Below, piece after piece: positions 8,526 through 15,848 of a DNA stretch of 25,594 nucleotides. A program made the translations under genes and the position numbers. Location: the NCBI GenBank assembly GCA_002296975.1, contig DBIS01000092.1, positions 1 to 25,594 on the forward strand, in the 5' to 3' direction. How positions within the stretch are numbered: position 1 is the stretch's first letter; every line of letters begins with the position of its first letter. The DNA is from Deltaproteobacteria bacterium UBA796 (lineage in GTDB: Bacteria > Myxococcota_A > UBA796). Below the pieces are notes generated by a model. The model did no database searches. It saw only the letters and a list, made by a program, of their open reading frames with translations, and had not been told where the DNA came from.

Positions 8526-9370
8526 TTCAACTTTATGCCCTCGCACAAGCGCTTTCGGTCTTGCTGGGCTTGCTGGTGGGCTCATTTTTGAATGTGTGTA
8601 TCGCGCGGATGCCCGAGGATCGCTCTGTGGTTCACCCGCCAAGCCATTGTCCGGCATGTGGTCACAACATTCGCCCTTACGACAATATTCCAGTGCTCTC
8701 ATGGCTTTGGTTGCGGGGTCAGTGTCGTGATTGCAGCTCTAAAATTTCGGTGCTGTACCCTTTAATTGAACTCGTCGTGGGGGCCTTGTTTTGGCTGCTG
8801 TTTCGGCGTTTTGTACCCGATGTGTTTGCGCTCAATGCCCCCAGCTTGGTGACTTTTGGTCTGGCAGCGATTTTTGTATCGATGCTGGTCGCGATGACCT
8901 TCGTCGATATTCGCCATTATATTATCCCCGATCAATTGAGTATTTATGCCGTACCGGTAGGGGTTTTGGGGGTCGTCCTTGTCGCGCAACTCGGGGGCGG
9001 TCATTTGGCGCTGGCCTCAGGTTGGCGAGATTCTGTGTTGGGCGCCTTTATCGGCGGCGGGTCTTTGGGCCTGATCATGGTTGGCTATTGGGTGGTTCGC
9101 CGTGAAGAGGGCATGGGCATGGGCGATGTGAAGCTGTTGATGATGATGGGGGCATTTTTGGGCCCCCTTCCCGCCATTCCCTTTATTTTGGTCGTCTCAT
9201 CGCTTGCGGGCGCTTGCGTGGGTTTACCGATGGCATTTTTGGGTAAAAAGGGCTTGCGTGTAGCGATGCCTTTCGGTCCTTTTTTGGCTTTCGCCGGCAT
9301 TCTATATGTGCTTCATGGCCCAGAAATTGTCGCCATGTACTTTCCAGGCCTGTCCTTTTTACTTCAGTAA
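8522..9370 (+). CDS. pilD: prepilin peptidase / N-methyltransferase (A24 family, PilD-like)
   Basis: This inner-membrane aspartic peptidase cleaves type IV prepilin and type II secretion pseudopilin leaders and N-methylates the new N-terminus. The 282-residue protein is full length. It shows the N-terminal LGLLVGSFLNVCIARMP segment and the zinc-binding cysteine pairs C43/C46 and C68/C71 of the methylase domain. The two catalytic aspartates are D129 in VDIRHYIIPD and D201 in GMGDVKLL. About seven or eight hydrophobic helices are visible. It overlaps the aminotransferase stop (ATGA) and ends the plus-strand run. No pilin genes are in the window, so its substrates lie elsewhere. Confidence 0.93.
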   Translation: MIQLYALAQALSVLLGLLVGSFLNVCIARMPEDRSVVHPPSHCPACGHNIRPYDNIPVLSWLWLRGQCRDCSSKISVLYPLIELVVGALFWLLFRRFVPDVFALNAPSLVTFGLAAIFVSMLVAMTFVDIRHYIIPDQLSIYAVPVGVLGVVLVAQLGGGHLALASGWRDSVLGAFIGGGSLGLIMVGYWVVRREEGMGMGDVKLLMMMGAFLGPLPAIPFILVVSSLAGACVGLPMAFLGKKGLRVAMPFGPFLAFAGILYVLHGPEIVAMYFPGLSFLLQ

Positions 9371-9375
9371 AAAGG
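9354..9375. repeat. perfect hairpin at the convergent ends of the prepilin peptidase and radical SAM genes
   Basis: CCTTTTTAC (9354-9362) and GTAAAAAGG (9367-9375) are exact inverted repeats with a four-base loop (TTCA). The hairpin covers the prepilin peptidase stop codon and ends two bases before the opposing gene's stop. It is symmetrical and could act on both strands, but the T-run lies within the stem, so it does not have the usual terminator form. Confidence 0.45.
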
Positions 9376-9376
9376 C

Positions 9377-10135
9377 CTAAAAACTCTCTGCTGCCCGCAG
9401 CCTGTCTCCGTCGGGCACATCCATGCCCAGAGCGCGACAGGTATCCGCGTGAAGGCGGTCAGCCTCGGCTTGATCGCCACAGTTTAAAGGGCGAAAGTAA
9501 ATGGTGTCTCGCTGTTGCGAAGGCCAATCGTAGCTGAGGGCTGGGTTGCGCAGGAGAGGCGCCCAGTGGGCCAAAAAATCTGCGGCCTCATGGGCGTTTC
9601 CGGGCTGAACAACGTAGGCCAATGTCACTTTGGGCCAGGGGCTATCGAGGGCATCTCGGATGGCCAGAAAGTTCTCAATATTGTTGCGGACCTGCATGCC
9701 GCGGGGTGCGCCCTTGACCTTGGCGTAGACCTCAGGAGAGTGGGCGTCGACGCTAAAATGGATAAACTGAAAGGTGTCTTCCGCTTGGCCAGACGCGTTT
9801 GCGAGGCGAATCAGCAATTTGGAGCGTGCTTGAGAGAAGACCACGGCGTTGGTGTGGAGTTTGAACTCTCGAAACAGCCGGTTGCCCATATTGATGGCGA
9901 AGGCGTACTCGATAAATTTATCGAAATCCGGATGAATCGTCGGCTCTCCCAGCCAGTGTGGGCACAGGTGAACATCGTCTTCGACGTCGGCCAGTCCATG
10001 GAGTGCGTGTCGCCACGTGTCCCATTCCATGAACTTTTTGGGGCTTCCGTGAGCATCATCACGCATGGACTGGCTGCACATGCCGCATTTGATATTGCAG
10101 TGATCGGTGAGCTCAAGATTGATGTGAATGGACAT
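9377..10135 (-). CDS. radical SAM core protein lacking a SPASM domain
   Basis: This 252-residue protein binds the SAM-cleaving 4Fe-4S cluster through CX3CX2C (C13, C17, C20 in HCNIKCGMC). It has WLGEP at 61-65 in place of the common GGEP, then LHTNA and FIHFSVDAHS strands of the partial TIM barrel. It aligns along its length with the core of the enzyme at 11257-12327 (WLGEP-x2-HP, HTNA, IHFS-x-DA, Y-x-x-VK, FR-x-L-x-C). It stops just before the point where that enzyme's SPASM cysteines begin. One base separates it from the upstream gene's stop, so the two are co-transcribed. The free SPASM protein at 5626-5925 could supply the missing domain. Reaction unknown. Confidence 0.85.
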   Translation of the reverse strand: MSIHINLELTDHCNIKCGMCSQSMRDDAHGSPKKFMEWDTWRHALHGLADVEDDVHLCPHWLGEPTIHPDFDKFIEYAFAINMGNRLFREFKLHTNAVVFSQARSKLLIRLANASGQAEDTFQFIHFSVDAHSPEVYAKVKGAPRGMQVRNNIENFLAIRDALDSPWPKVTLAYVVQPGNAHEAADFLAHWAPLLRNPALSYDWPSQQRDTIYFRPLNCGDQAEADRLHADTCRALGMDVPDGDRLRAAESF

Positions 10136-10136
10136 T

Positions 10137-11195
10137 TTATAGGTGGCTTCGGATGAGGGCTTCGTGACTCAAGATATTCCACGAGCACTCTTTGCATCTC
10201 GGGGTGGGTTGTCCGGCCAGCATACCCTCACGGACGCTGTTCATGAAGGGATCGTCCTGCCACACCTTGGATACCGGGGTGTTGGCGATGCTGCCACCTT
10301 GGCCTGCCAGCACACAACAGGGGCTGGTTTTTCCATCTGCGGCCACAACCAGGTAATGCCAGGCCTTGAGGCAGGGCGCAGCCTTGAATCCCTCGCCAGT
10401 CGGTATAGGCGGCATGGTGCTGCCCCTATCGATTTTATCGGGATGCATAAAGTTGTCGAGGGTGGTGACGATGCCGAGTTCGTGCGCCCGCGCCATGGCC
10501 TTTGGGGCTGAGTCGGCCACGGCCTGGCGTTGCTCCGCAGTGAGGGCCAAGGCCTTTTGGGCATCGGTGTAGGCGATGAGTGCATCGAAGTCGATTCGAA
10601 AGGCCCCGATGGCTGCAGCGAGCTCCACCATCTGGGTGAGGGTGTGGTGATTGCGGTTGGTCAGTACAAAATGGAGGGCGATACGGGGGGTCTGTACGCC
10701 AGCTCGGCGCTTGAGGACGGAGAGGCGGCAGGCATTTCGCACGGTTTTCTTGAACGCGCCAGGCTGGCCACGAAGCGGGTCGTGGGTTTGGGCGTCAGGT
10801 CCATCGATCGAGAAGTGAACCTCGTCCCAGGCCATCGCGATGAGTTGAGCTGCTAAGCTGCTGCCGAGCAAGGTACCGTTGGTGGTTAAAATACCCTCCA
10901 TGCCGTGGAACTTTGCCCGTTCCATGACCGCGGGCGTGGCCTTTTTTCGAAGCAGGGGTTCTCCTCCGCCGAGTAAAAATAGGCGCTTCACCCCAATCGC
11001 GGCCGCCTCATCGACAATTTCGAGCAGTCGCTTTTCGCTGAGTTCATCAACAGGGGGGCGGTGCCGGTCGGTGGTGTCGCAGAATAGGCAGTTGAGATTG
11101 CAAGAGAGTGTGGGGTACATCTCCAGGGTCATTGGACCTTGCGGGCCTTGCTCCCATGCGACGACGCGGGCCGCGACTTGATCCGGACTTGGCAT
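10137..11195 (-). CDS. radical SAM/SPASM domain enzyme
   Basis: A 352-residue radical SAM enzyme with CX3CX2C at C32/C36/C39 (SCNLNCLFC) and a GGEP motif at 77-80. Barrel strands follow, including TTNGTLL and EVHFSIDGPD, then a C-terminal SPASM region from about 270 with cysteines in APCLKAW, SPCCVL and RCKECSW. SPASM enzymes often modify peptides or carbohydrates. The ATG at 11195 has GGTGAG two bases upstream. A shorter start at 11132 (MTLEMYP) would also keep the core intact. The start codon shares bases with a potential ATG of the divergent gene. It is the first gene of a two-gene minus-strand operon. Substrate unknown. Confidence 0.88.
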   Translation of the reverse strand: MPSPDQVAARVVAWEQGPQGPMTLEMYPTLSCNLNCLFCDTTDRHRPPVDELSEKRLLEIVDEAAAIGVKRLFLLGGGEPLLRKKATPAVMERAKFHGMEGILTTNGTLLGSSLAAQLIAMAWDEVHFSIDGPDAQTHDPLRGQPGAFKKTVRNACRLSVLKRRAGVQTPRIALHFVLTNRNHHTLTQMVELAAAIGAFRIDFDALIAYTDAQKALALTAEQRQAVADSAPKAMARAHELGIVTTLDNFMHPDKIDRGSTMPPIPTGEGFKAAPCLKAWHYLVVAADGKTSPCCVLAGQGGSIANTPVSKVWQDDPFMNSVREGMLAGQPTPRCKECSWNILSHEALIRSHL

Positions 11196-11256
11196 GTCTC
11201 ACCGTACCATCGCGGGCGAAGAGCGTCTGAAATGCTACGGTGTATATGTGAACACC

Positions 11257-12327
11257 ATGAAGCGAAGCCCTGGTAGTTATTTGGTCATTGAGCTGGCCAA
11301 CCGGTGTTCGCTCGCTTGCGTACATTGTGCTGTCGCCGATACGGAACATCCCCATTTTGAGCAGACTGGCTACCTGGATGCACGGGTGGCGGATGCGCTG
11401 TTTTCAGACTTGGCCAAGCACAAGATTGGCTTTGAGACGTTGATTTTGTTTTGGCTGGGTGAGCCATTGCTTCACCCTGAGTTTCCTCGAATTTGGGCCA
11501 GCGCACTTCGCTCAGCTGGGGTCCAGAAAGTCTTCCAGAAGATCGAGGTCCACACCAACGCGACCCATCTGAGTCCTCGGGTCACCTCGGCTTTGCTCAA
11601 CGTCGCTGCGGTGCCTTCGGTGATTCATTTTTCTTTAGATGCCGCCACCCGTGAGCGGTATCTCGCGGTCAAAGCGAAAGATCGTTTTGATGAGGTGATG
11701 GCAAATATCAGCCACTTCTTGAAAGAAAAATCAAGGCTGGGCGCTGTGTGGCCAAGGCCCGTGTTTCAATTCATCGTGGGCGAAAATAACGTGGAGGAGG
11801 TCGCTGACTTTATCGGTTTGTGCCAGGGGATGATCGCTGATGCGGGCTTGAATGTTCGTGTGGCCGCAGGGCATGTGCCTCCAGGGGACGACCCCATCAT
11901 CTTTTTTCGCCAGCTGGATTGTCCAGACCCCGTGTCTCAGGCCAGACAAAACCTGATTTTTCGCGAGGCGATGGCGGCGCAAGGGCTCAGCCTCCCCGAG
12001 GTCGGTGGCGTCTCGGTCACCACGAAAGCGGTCGCGGGTGATGGGCGAGGGGTGTGCGCTGGGTTTTGGAAGAGTCCAGTCGTGAGTTGGGATGGGGCTG
12101 TGACCACCTGCACCCGAGATTCGCGTCTCGAAAATAAAGTGGGGCATCTGGGGGAGCAGCCTTTTTCAGCGCTGTGGTGGGGTGAGACCATGCGCCGGCG
12201 CCGATTTTCCGTGGCGAAAGGCGACTATAGCGGGCTGGATGGGTGCGGAGATTGCTTTATACCCAATAGCCTCAATTATACGGGCATCTCCGCCGAAGAA
12301 ATCGCGCGCTACCCGGAGCCATCGTGA
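11257..12327 (+). CDS. radical SAM/SPASM domain enzyme
   Basis: A 356-residue enzyme from the ATG at 11257; a longer in-frame form begins at 11194 and gives 377 residues. I prefer the shorter start because the extra 21 residues look unstructured and would overlap the divergent gene's start, though neither has a strong ribosome-binding site. CX3CX2C is at C17/C21/C24 and WLGEP at 66-70. The SPASM cysteines are C267 (CAGFW), C285 (VTTC) and C330/C333. It is the fused counterpart of the split pair formed by the proteins at 9377-10135 and 5626-5925. Its stop overlaps the GTG of the next radical SAM gene. Substrate not recognisable. Confidence 0.87.
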   Translation: MKRSPGSYLVIELANRCSLACVHCAVADTEHPHFEQTGYLDARVADALFSDLAKHKIGFETLILFWLGEPLLHPEFPRIWASALRSAGVQKVFQKIEVHTNATHLSPRVTSALLNVAAVPSVIHFSLDAATRERYLAVKAKDRFDEVMANISHFLKEKSRLGAVWPRPVFQFIVGENNVEEVADFIGLCQGMIADAGLNVRVAAGHVPPGDDPIIFFRQLDCPDPVSQARQNLIFREAMAAQGLSLPEVGGVSVTTKAVAGDGRGVCAGFWKSPVVSWDGAVTTCTRDSRLENKVGHLGEQPFSALWWGETMRRRRFSVAKGDYSGLDGCGDCFIPNSLNYTGISAEEIARYPEPS

Positions 12328-13325
12328 GGGGTGTGGTCGATAGGGTGTTGGACAAGGCCCGCATGCGTCGGGCACCAGGCCGGCCCTCACAGGTTCATAT
12401 GGCGGTGACGGACCGGTGTTTTTTGCCGTGTTTGCACTGTGATATTTGGAAAAATAAAACCCCTGATCTCGATGGCGCGATTTTTGAAAACTTGATCGAC
12501 CGGCTCGGGGCCTGGTGCGCACCAGCAGGGATGAACTTTGTTGGTGGTGAACCGTTGTTGCGAAAGGACCTGGAATCGCTGATGGGGCGGGCGGTTCGCA
12601 ATGGTTTTGAGGTCAGCTTCAACACAAATGGCTGGTTGGTGACCGATGAGCGGGCCAAGGCCATCGCCGACGCCGGGGTGTCTGTGGCTTACGTCAGCCT
12701 GGACGGCATCGACCGGGCCACCGTAGACCACAGCCGAGGTCGGGTTGGGAGCTTTGATAAGGCGATGGAGGCCATCGACCGGCTTGATGCCTTGCCCGGG
12801 CCTCGGGTGGTGATCGCGGCGATTTTACACGGCCAAAATGCGAACGAAATGGCGGGCTTGCTCGAGTTTGTCCGCGACCGTGGTTTGCAGCTGGTGGTGC
12901 AGCCTTTGTATCAGAACTTTGGAGACAATGTTTTTGACCCCGATTGGTATAAGACCGCAGCCTTGTGGCCTCAGTCAGAGGCGGCGTTGGCGGAGATTGA
13001 CAAGGCTGTCGATCTTTTGTGTGCAGAGCGTCTTCGTGGTGGCGCGGTGTGCAATAATATCGGCCAAATATCGGCCTTTAAGCGTCACTTTCGGTATCCT
13101 AGTGTGGATAACGGCCATCAGTGTAGGGCAGGGCATTCCGATCTATCCATCGATGCCAAAGGCAATGTGCGCATGTGCTATTTTCTAGATCCCGTGGCGA
13201 CGGTTTTCGACGCCAGGCCCTGGCCGTTGATTTGGGATGGCGCCACCACGCTTCGGCGGCGCTGGGAGGTCAGCCGGTGCGGGCGTGATTGCAACTTATT
13301 GAACTGCAATTTTGAGGGTGGTTGA
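12324..13325 (+). CDS. radical SAM protein with C-terminal SPASM-like cysteine cluster
   Basis: A 333-residue radical SAM enzyme beginning at GTG 12324, overlapping the preceding stop by four bases. CX3CX2C is at C32/C36/C39 (RCFLPCLHC), GGEP at 74-77, then SFNTNGW and YVSLDGID barrel segments. The C-terminal cluster has C267, C285 (VRMCYF) and a final C319/C323/C328 set in RCGRDCNLLNC. That last motif resembles the auxiliary-cluster ends of MoaA-, NirJ- or AlbA-like proteins. It differs clearly from the other three radical SAM proteins here, so the island holds at least two subfamilies. The reaction is unknown. Confidence 0.87.
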   Translation: MRGVVDRVLDKARMRRAPGRPSQVHMAVTDRCFLPCLHCDIWKNKTPDLDGAIFENLIDRLGAWCAPAGMNFVGGEPLLRKDLESLMGRAVRNGFEVSFNTNGWLVTDERAKAIADAGVSVAYVSLDGIDRATVDHSRGRVGSFDKAMEAIDRLDALPGPRVVIAAILHGQNANEMAGLLEFVRDRGLQLVVQPLYQNFGDNVFDPDWYKTAALWPQSEAALAEIDKAVDLLCAERLRGGAVCNNIGQISAFKRHFRYPSVDNGHQCRAGHSDLSIDAKGNVRMCYFLDPVATVFDARPWPLIWDGATTLRRRWEVSRCGRDCNLLNCNFEGG

Positions 13326-13327
13326 GC

Positions 13328-13900
13328 ATGCCGTGGAAGTACTCAGATGGTTTGTCCTCTTTTAAGCCGGAAGACGACGGGGAAAAAGTGGACAAGCCGG
13401 GGCAAAAAAAACCGGGTTTCGAACGCTTTTCGCCATGGGTGACGCAGGGATTTAGGCGGGGCGCTGGGCCTCAAGGGCGCCCACTGATGCGGATGATCGC
13501 CTTGTTGGTGATCATTTCGGGTTTGGCCTGGGGTTCATCTCGGCCCAATGGCCTCAAGCGGGCGTTGCTTGGGCGCGATCACGCTCGGGTGGTCCTACCG
13601 ATTGGGGTCAGCGTGGATAAGCCTCAGCCTTGGACCCAGGAGAATGTTCGGGACACCATTGCGCAGGTTCAGCCTTTGGGGCTGCTGTGTTTGCAGGGGT
13701 GGGAGGGCCTGGCCACGAATGCCGAGGGCAAGATCGTGGTGGAGGTGGTGCTCAACGCTGAAGGCGCCCAAGAAGCGGCCATATACGATCAGTCGGGGCC
13801 GGTGCCAGATGGGGTCGCGCAGTGTTTAGCTGGTGCTCTTGGTTCGGTTGCGTGGCCACTTCCGGCACAGCGTCAAGCGGTGACATTCCCTCTAAAATGA
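13328..13900 (+). CDS. single-pass membrane protein with AgmX/PglI- or TonB-like C-terminal domain
   Basis: A 190-residue protein. A charged, proline-containing cytoplasmic N-terminus (1-54) is followed by one hydrophobic helix (about 56-69) and a periplasmic domain. The end pattern (VVEVVLNAEG, VAQCLAGALG, then a hydrophobic-P sequence to the C-terminus) is like the C-terminal domain of myxobacterial AgmX/PglI and other TonB-related proteins. That resemblance is by eye. The ATG at 13328 lies two bases after the radical SAM stop; a TTG at 13322 is an alternative. Sharing an operon with radical SAM enzymes is unusual and its role is unknown. Confidence 0.7.
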   Translation: MPWKYSDGLSSFKPEDDGEKVDKPGQKKPGFERFSPWVTQGFRRGAGPQGRPLMRMIALLVIISGLAWGSSRPNGLKRALLGRDHARVVLPIGVSVDKPQPWTQENVRDTIAQVQPLGLLCLQGWEGLATNAEGKIVVEVVLNAEGAQEAAIYDQSGPVPDGVAQCLAGALGSVAWPLPAQRQAVTFPLK

Positions 13901-13926
13901 CGGTACTCAGCGATGGGCTGGGTGGG

Positions 13927-14298
13927 TCAGTGACCTTGTAGTTGGGTCTCGATGTCGCGCAGAAGTTGTCCAGCCGGCTGGGTGCGGTGGGTGCAGACAC
14001 AGCGCTTGTAGGCCTTAAACAGTTCACCTAAATATGGGTCGTCCACAGCCTTGTGCTCGAGTGGGTCGGGGTCGACCACGATGATTCCCGGGCCAGTGTA
14101 GCTGCGCCGCTCCAAAATCCCGCGAAGCCCTCTGAGCAGCAGTTGGTCTGCTTCGTCCACGCCCCGCTGCCGAAGCTCGAGGTACATGCGCCACAGATTA
14201 CTCTCTGGCAGCGTTGTGCAGTTATTTGCCTGACGAACACTGATGCGCATTTCACGCTTTAAAAGTCGTGTTGGCGCCTCTTTAAGACTTGTTTGCAT
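13927..14298 (-). CDS. hypothetical protein, 123 residues
   Basis: I do not recognise this gene. The chosen ATG at 14298 is preceded by GGAAGGG with suitable spacing; a longer in-frame start at 14367 is less likely. The product is basic at the N-terminus (LLKREMRISVRQ), has a helical middle (LWRMYLELRQRGVDEADQLLLRGLRGILERR), then IIVVDPDPLEHKAVDDPYLGEL and two nearby cysteines (RCVCTHR). There is no signal peptide or membrane segment. It is transcribed alone, convergent with the AgmX-like gene and divergent from the M16-like gene. Charge pattern and ribosome-binding site favour a real gene over the shorter open frame on the other strand. Confidence 0.55.
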   Translation of the reverse strand: MQTSLKEAPTRLLKREMRISVRQANNCTTLPESNLWRMYLELRQRGVDEADQLLLRGLRGILERRSYTGPGIIVVDPDPLEHKAVDDPYLGELFKAYKRCVCTHRTQPAGQLLRDIETQLQGH

Positions 14299-14451
14299 AA
14301 CCCTTCCACCCTTGGCTTTCGCCGATTCGGACCCACCGGACAATCGTTGACGCTTGCTCCCCTGCAACCATCATCTACCGGACCGCCGCAGTGTAGCATG
14401 AGGCGGTTAGAGGTCTTTGTGTCGACGGGTGGTTGCGCTCGTATACAGCAC

Positions 14452-14481
14452 TTTATCCCGATTGAACCTGTTATTTTTAAT
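14452..14481 (+). promoter_or_regulatory. candidate sigma70-like promoter upstream of the M16-like lipoprotein gene
   Basis: TTTATC (14452-14457) and TTTAAT (14476-14481) are separated by 18 bases. The second matches TATAAT at five of six positions, the first is a poor match to TTGACA. It lies in the 233-base divergent gap (14299-14531), about 50 bases before the gene. No other clear signal was found in that gap. The call rests only on motif similarity. Confidence 0.22.
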
Positions 14482-14531
14482 GGCGCAAGCTCGCTTTTAG
14501 CTTCAGTAAATCTTGCCCGAAAGGCACCGAA

Positions 14532-15812
14532 ATGATGCGTTTATTGATATGGATTGGCCCGCTTATTTTTGGGTGTGCAGGAATGCACCATGAGCGGGGT
14601 GAGCGGGCTTTTGACGCGAGCGTGGCTCCAGTCAGGGTGGTGATGGGTGTGCCCGTGGACGAAAGGGTGCGAATAATTGTGGGGGTGCGGTCTGGCAGCG
14701 CACACGATCCGGTGGGTCAAGAGGGCCTGGCCTGGTTGACCGCACAGGCTCTTCGTTATGGCGGAACATCTGCCCACCCACCCGAGGCATTTGAAGGAGC
14801 ACTCTCGGCGCTTGATGCCTCGGTGAAGGTGGTGGTGGACAAGGAGGTGGTCGGCTTTGTGGCGACGGCTCCAGCGAGCAACACCGCTCAGCTTGCAGCC
14901 TTGCTCGGAGAGATGTTCGCATCGCCCAGCTTCGATGAGGCCTCCGTAGCCGCGGCCAAACAGCGGGGGGTTGCTTGGCTGGAGAAGGGTTTGGGGTCGG
15001 CTTCGGGTCGACTGGTGGGAGACGCCATGGAAAAGTGGGTGTATCAAGGGCACCCTTACGGACATCCCGTGCAGGGGCGGTCCTCTGTGATGCCGTTATT
15101 GGGCGCCGCCGATATTCAGAATTATTACCAAGGCCGCTATGTGCGCCCAGCGATGGCGATCGGGGTGAGCGCTGGGGTTTCTGACGCGGTGGTGGTTGGC
15201 TTACAATCAGATTTGAGTCAACGCCCTGTGACCCTGTACCGCGACGTCACCCCCCGTCCAGTGGCCCCAAAAACGGCTGATAACGACCTTCGTGTCGCAC
15301 AAGCTGGATCGTCGCCATGGCTAGGCCTGGCAACCCGTATTTCGGTTTCACCGGGCCACCCCGACTGGCCGGCCTTGATTTTGGCCCAGCATATTTTCGC
15401 CCAGGCCCAAGATGCAGAGGGATTTTTTAGCGGCGGTGGTTTTGGGGCTGGTCGTGGGGACAGGCTGTGGGGGGTGAGCCTTCCGTCGGTAGAGGTGTCC
15501 TCAGCAAGGCGCGCAGTCGAGGCCTTTGTGGCTGACGGTGTCACTGAAGCCTCCATGAACGCTGCCAAAGACCAGATGCTTCAGAAAATCGAGGCATCCA
15601 GTGGTTCAGAGCAGCTGGCTTGGTCTGTGACGGGCCAATTGATGGGCTGGCCAAACCCCAGGGTCGTTTTGAAGGAAGGGCTCGAGGGCTTGACGCTCGA
15701 TGCCATTCGCGCCGCCATCATCACCCATATCGAGCCCAAAGATTTTCGAGCGGTGGTGGTCGATGCGGTCGCCAGCGACGAAGTGTTGGACGGGGCCTCT
15801 TTGTTTCGATAG
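14532..15812 (+). CDS. M16-family peptidase-like lipoprotein lacking the zinc motif
   Basis: A 426-residue protein with a short signal peptide ending in a lipobox (LIFGC, C15), suggesting membrane anchoring after lipidation. The rest has the two-lobed M16 (pitrilysin/processing-peptidase) pattern: SGSAHDPVGQEGLAWLTAQAL near 54-74, KWVYQGHPYGHPVQG near 168-182, NYYQGRYVRPAMAIGVSAG near 196-214, and a second lobe from about 250. The HXXEH zinc motif that should sit in the GLAWLTAQAL helix is absent. It therefore resembles the non-catalytic subunit of paired M16 proteases. ATG at 14532 and 14535 are both possible. No active M16 partner is in the window. Confidence 0.82.
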   Translation: MMRLLIWIGPLIFGCAGMHHERGERAFDASVAPVRVVMGVPVDERVRIIVGVRSGSAHDPVGQEGLAWLTAQALRYGGTSAHPPEAFEGALSALDASVKVVVDKEVVGFVATAPASNTAQLAALLGEMFASPSFDEASVAAAKQRGVAWLEKGLGSASGRLVGDAMEKWVYQGHPYGHPVQGRSSVMPLLGAADIQNYYQGRYVRPAMAIGVSAGVSDAVVVGLQSDLSQRPVTLYRDVTPRPVAPKTADNDLRVAQAGSSPWLGLATRISVSPGHPDWPALILAQHIFAQAQDAEGFFSGGGFGAGRGDRLWGVSLPSVEVSSARRAVEAFVADGVTEASMNAAKDQMLQKIEASSGSEQLAWSVTGQLMGWPNPRVVLKEGLEGLTLDAIRAAIITHIEPKDFRAVVVDAVASDEVLDGASLFR

Positions 15813-15848
15813 CCGCCGTGCTACCCTGTAGCGGATTGGAGAAAGCAG

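Noticed and set aside
9377..10135. Reading the SPASM-less radical SAM protein as a frameshifted gene
   Set aside because: The sequence after its stop is the hairpin and the end of pilD on the other strand, with no SPASM cysteines in any minus-strand frame, so the domain is absent rather than displaced.
9515..10156. A 213-codon open frame on the plus strand opposite the SPASM-less radical SAM gene
   Set aside because: The minus strand encodes the CX3CX2C, WLGEP and barrel motifs; the plus-strand product has no domain and depends on the codon bias of the real gene.
9377..13325. Radical SAM island as a classical RiPP cluster
   Set aside because: No short precursor peptide with leader and core features, no peptidase-containing transporter and no recognition domain (PqqD-like) are visible.
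14053..14262. A 69-codon plus-strand frame opposite the 123-residue hypothetical gene
   Set aside because: The minus-strand frame is longer and has a clear ribosome-binding site; the plus-strand frame lacks one.
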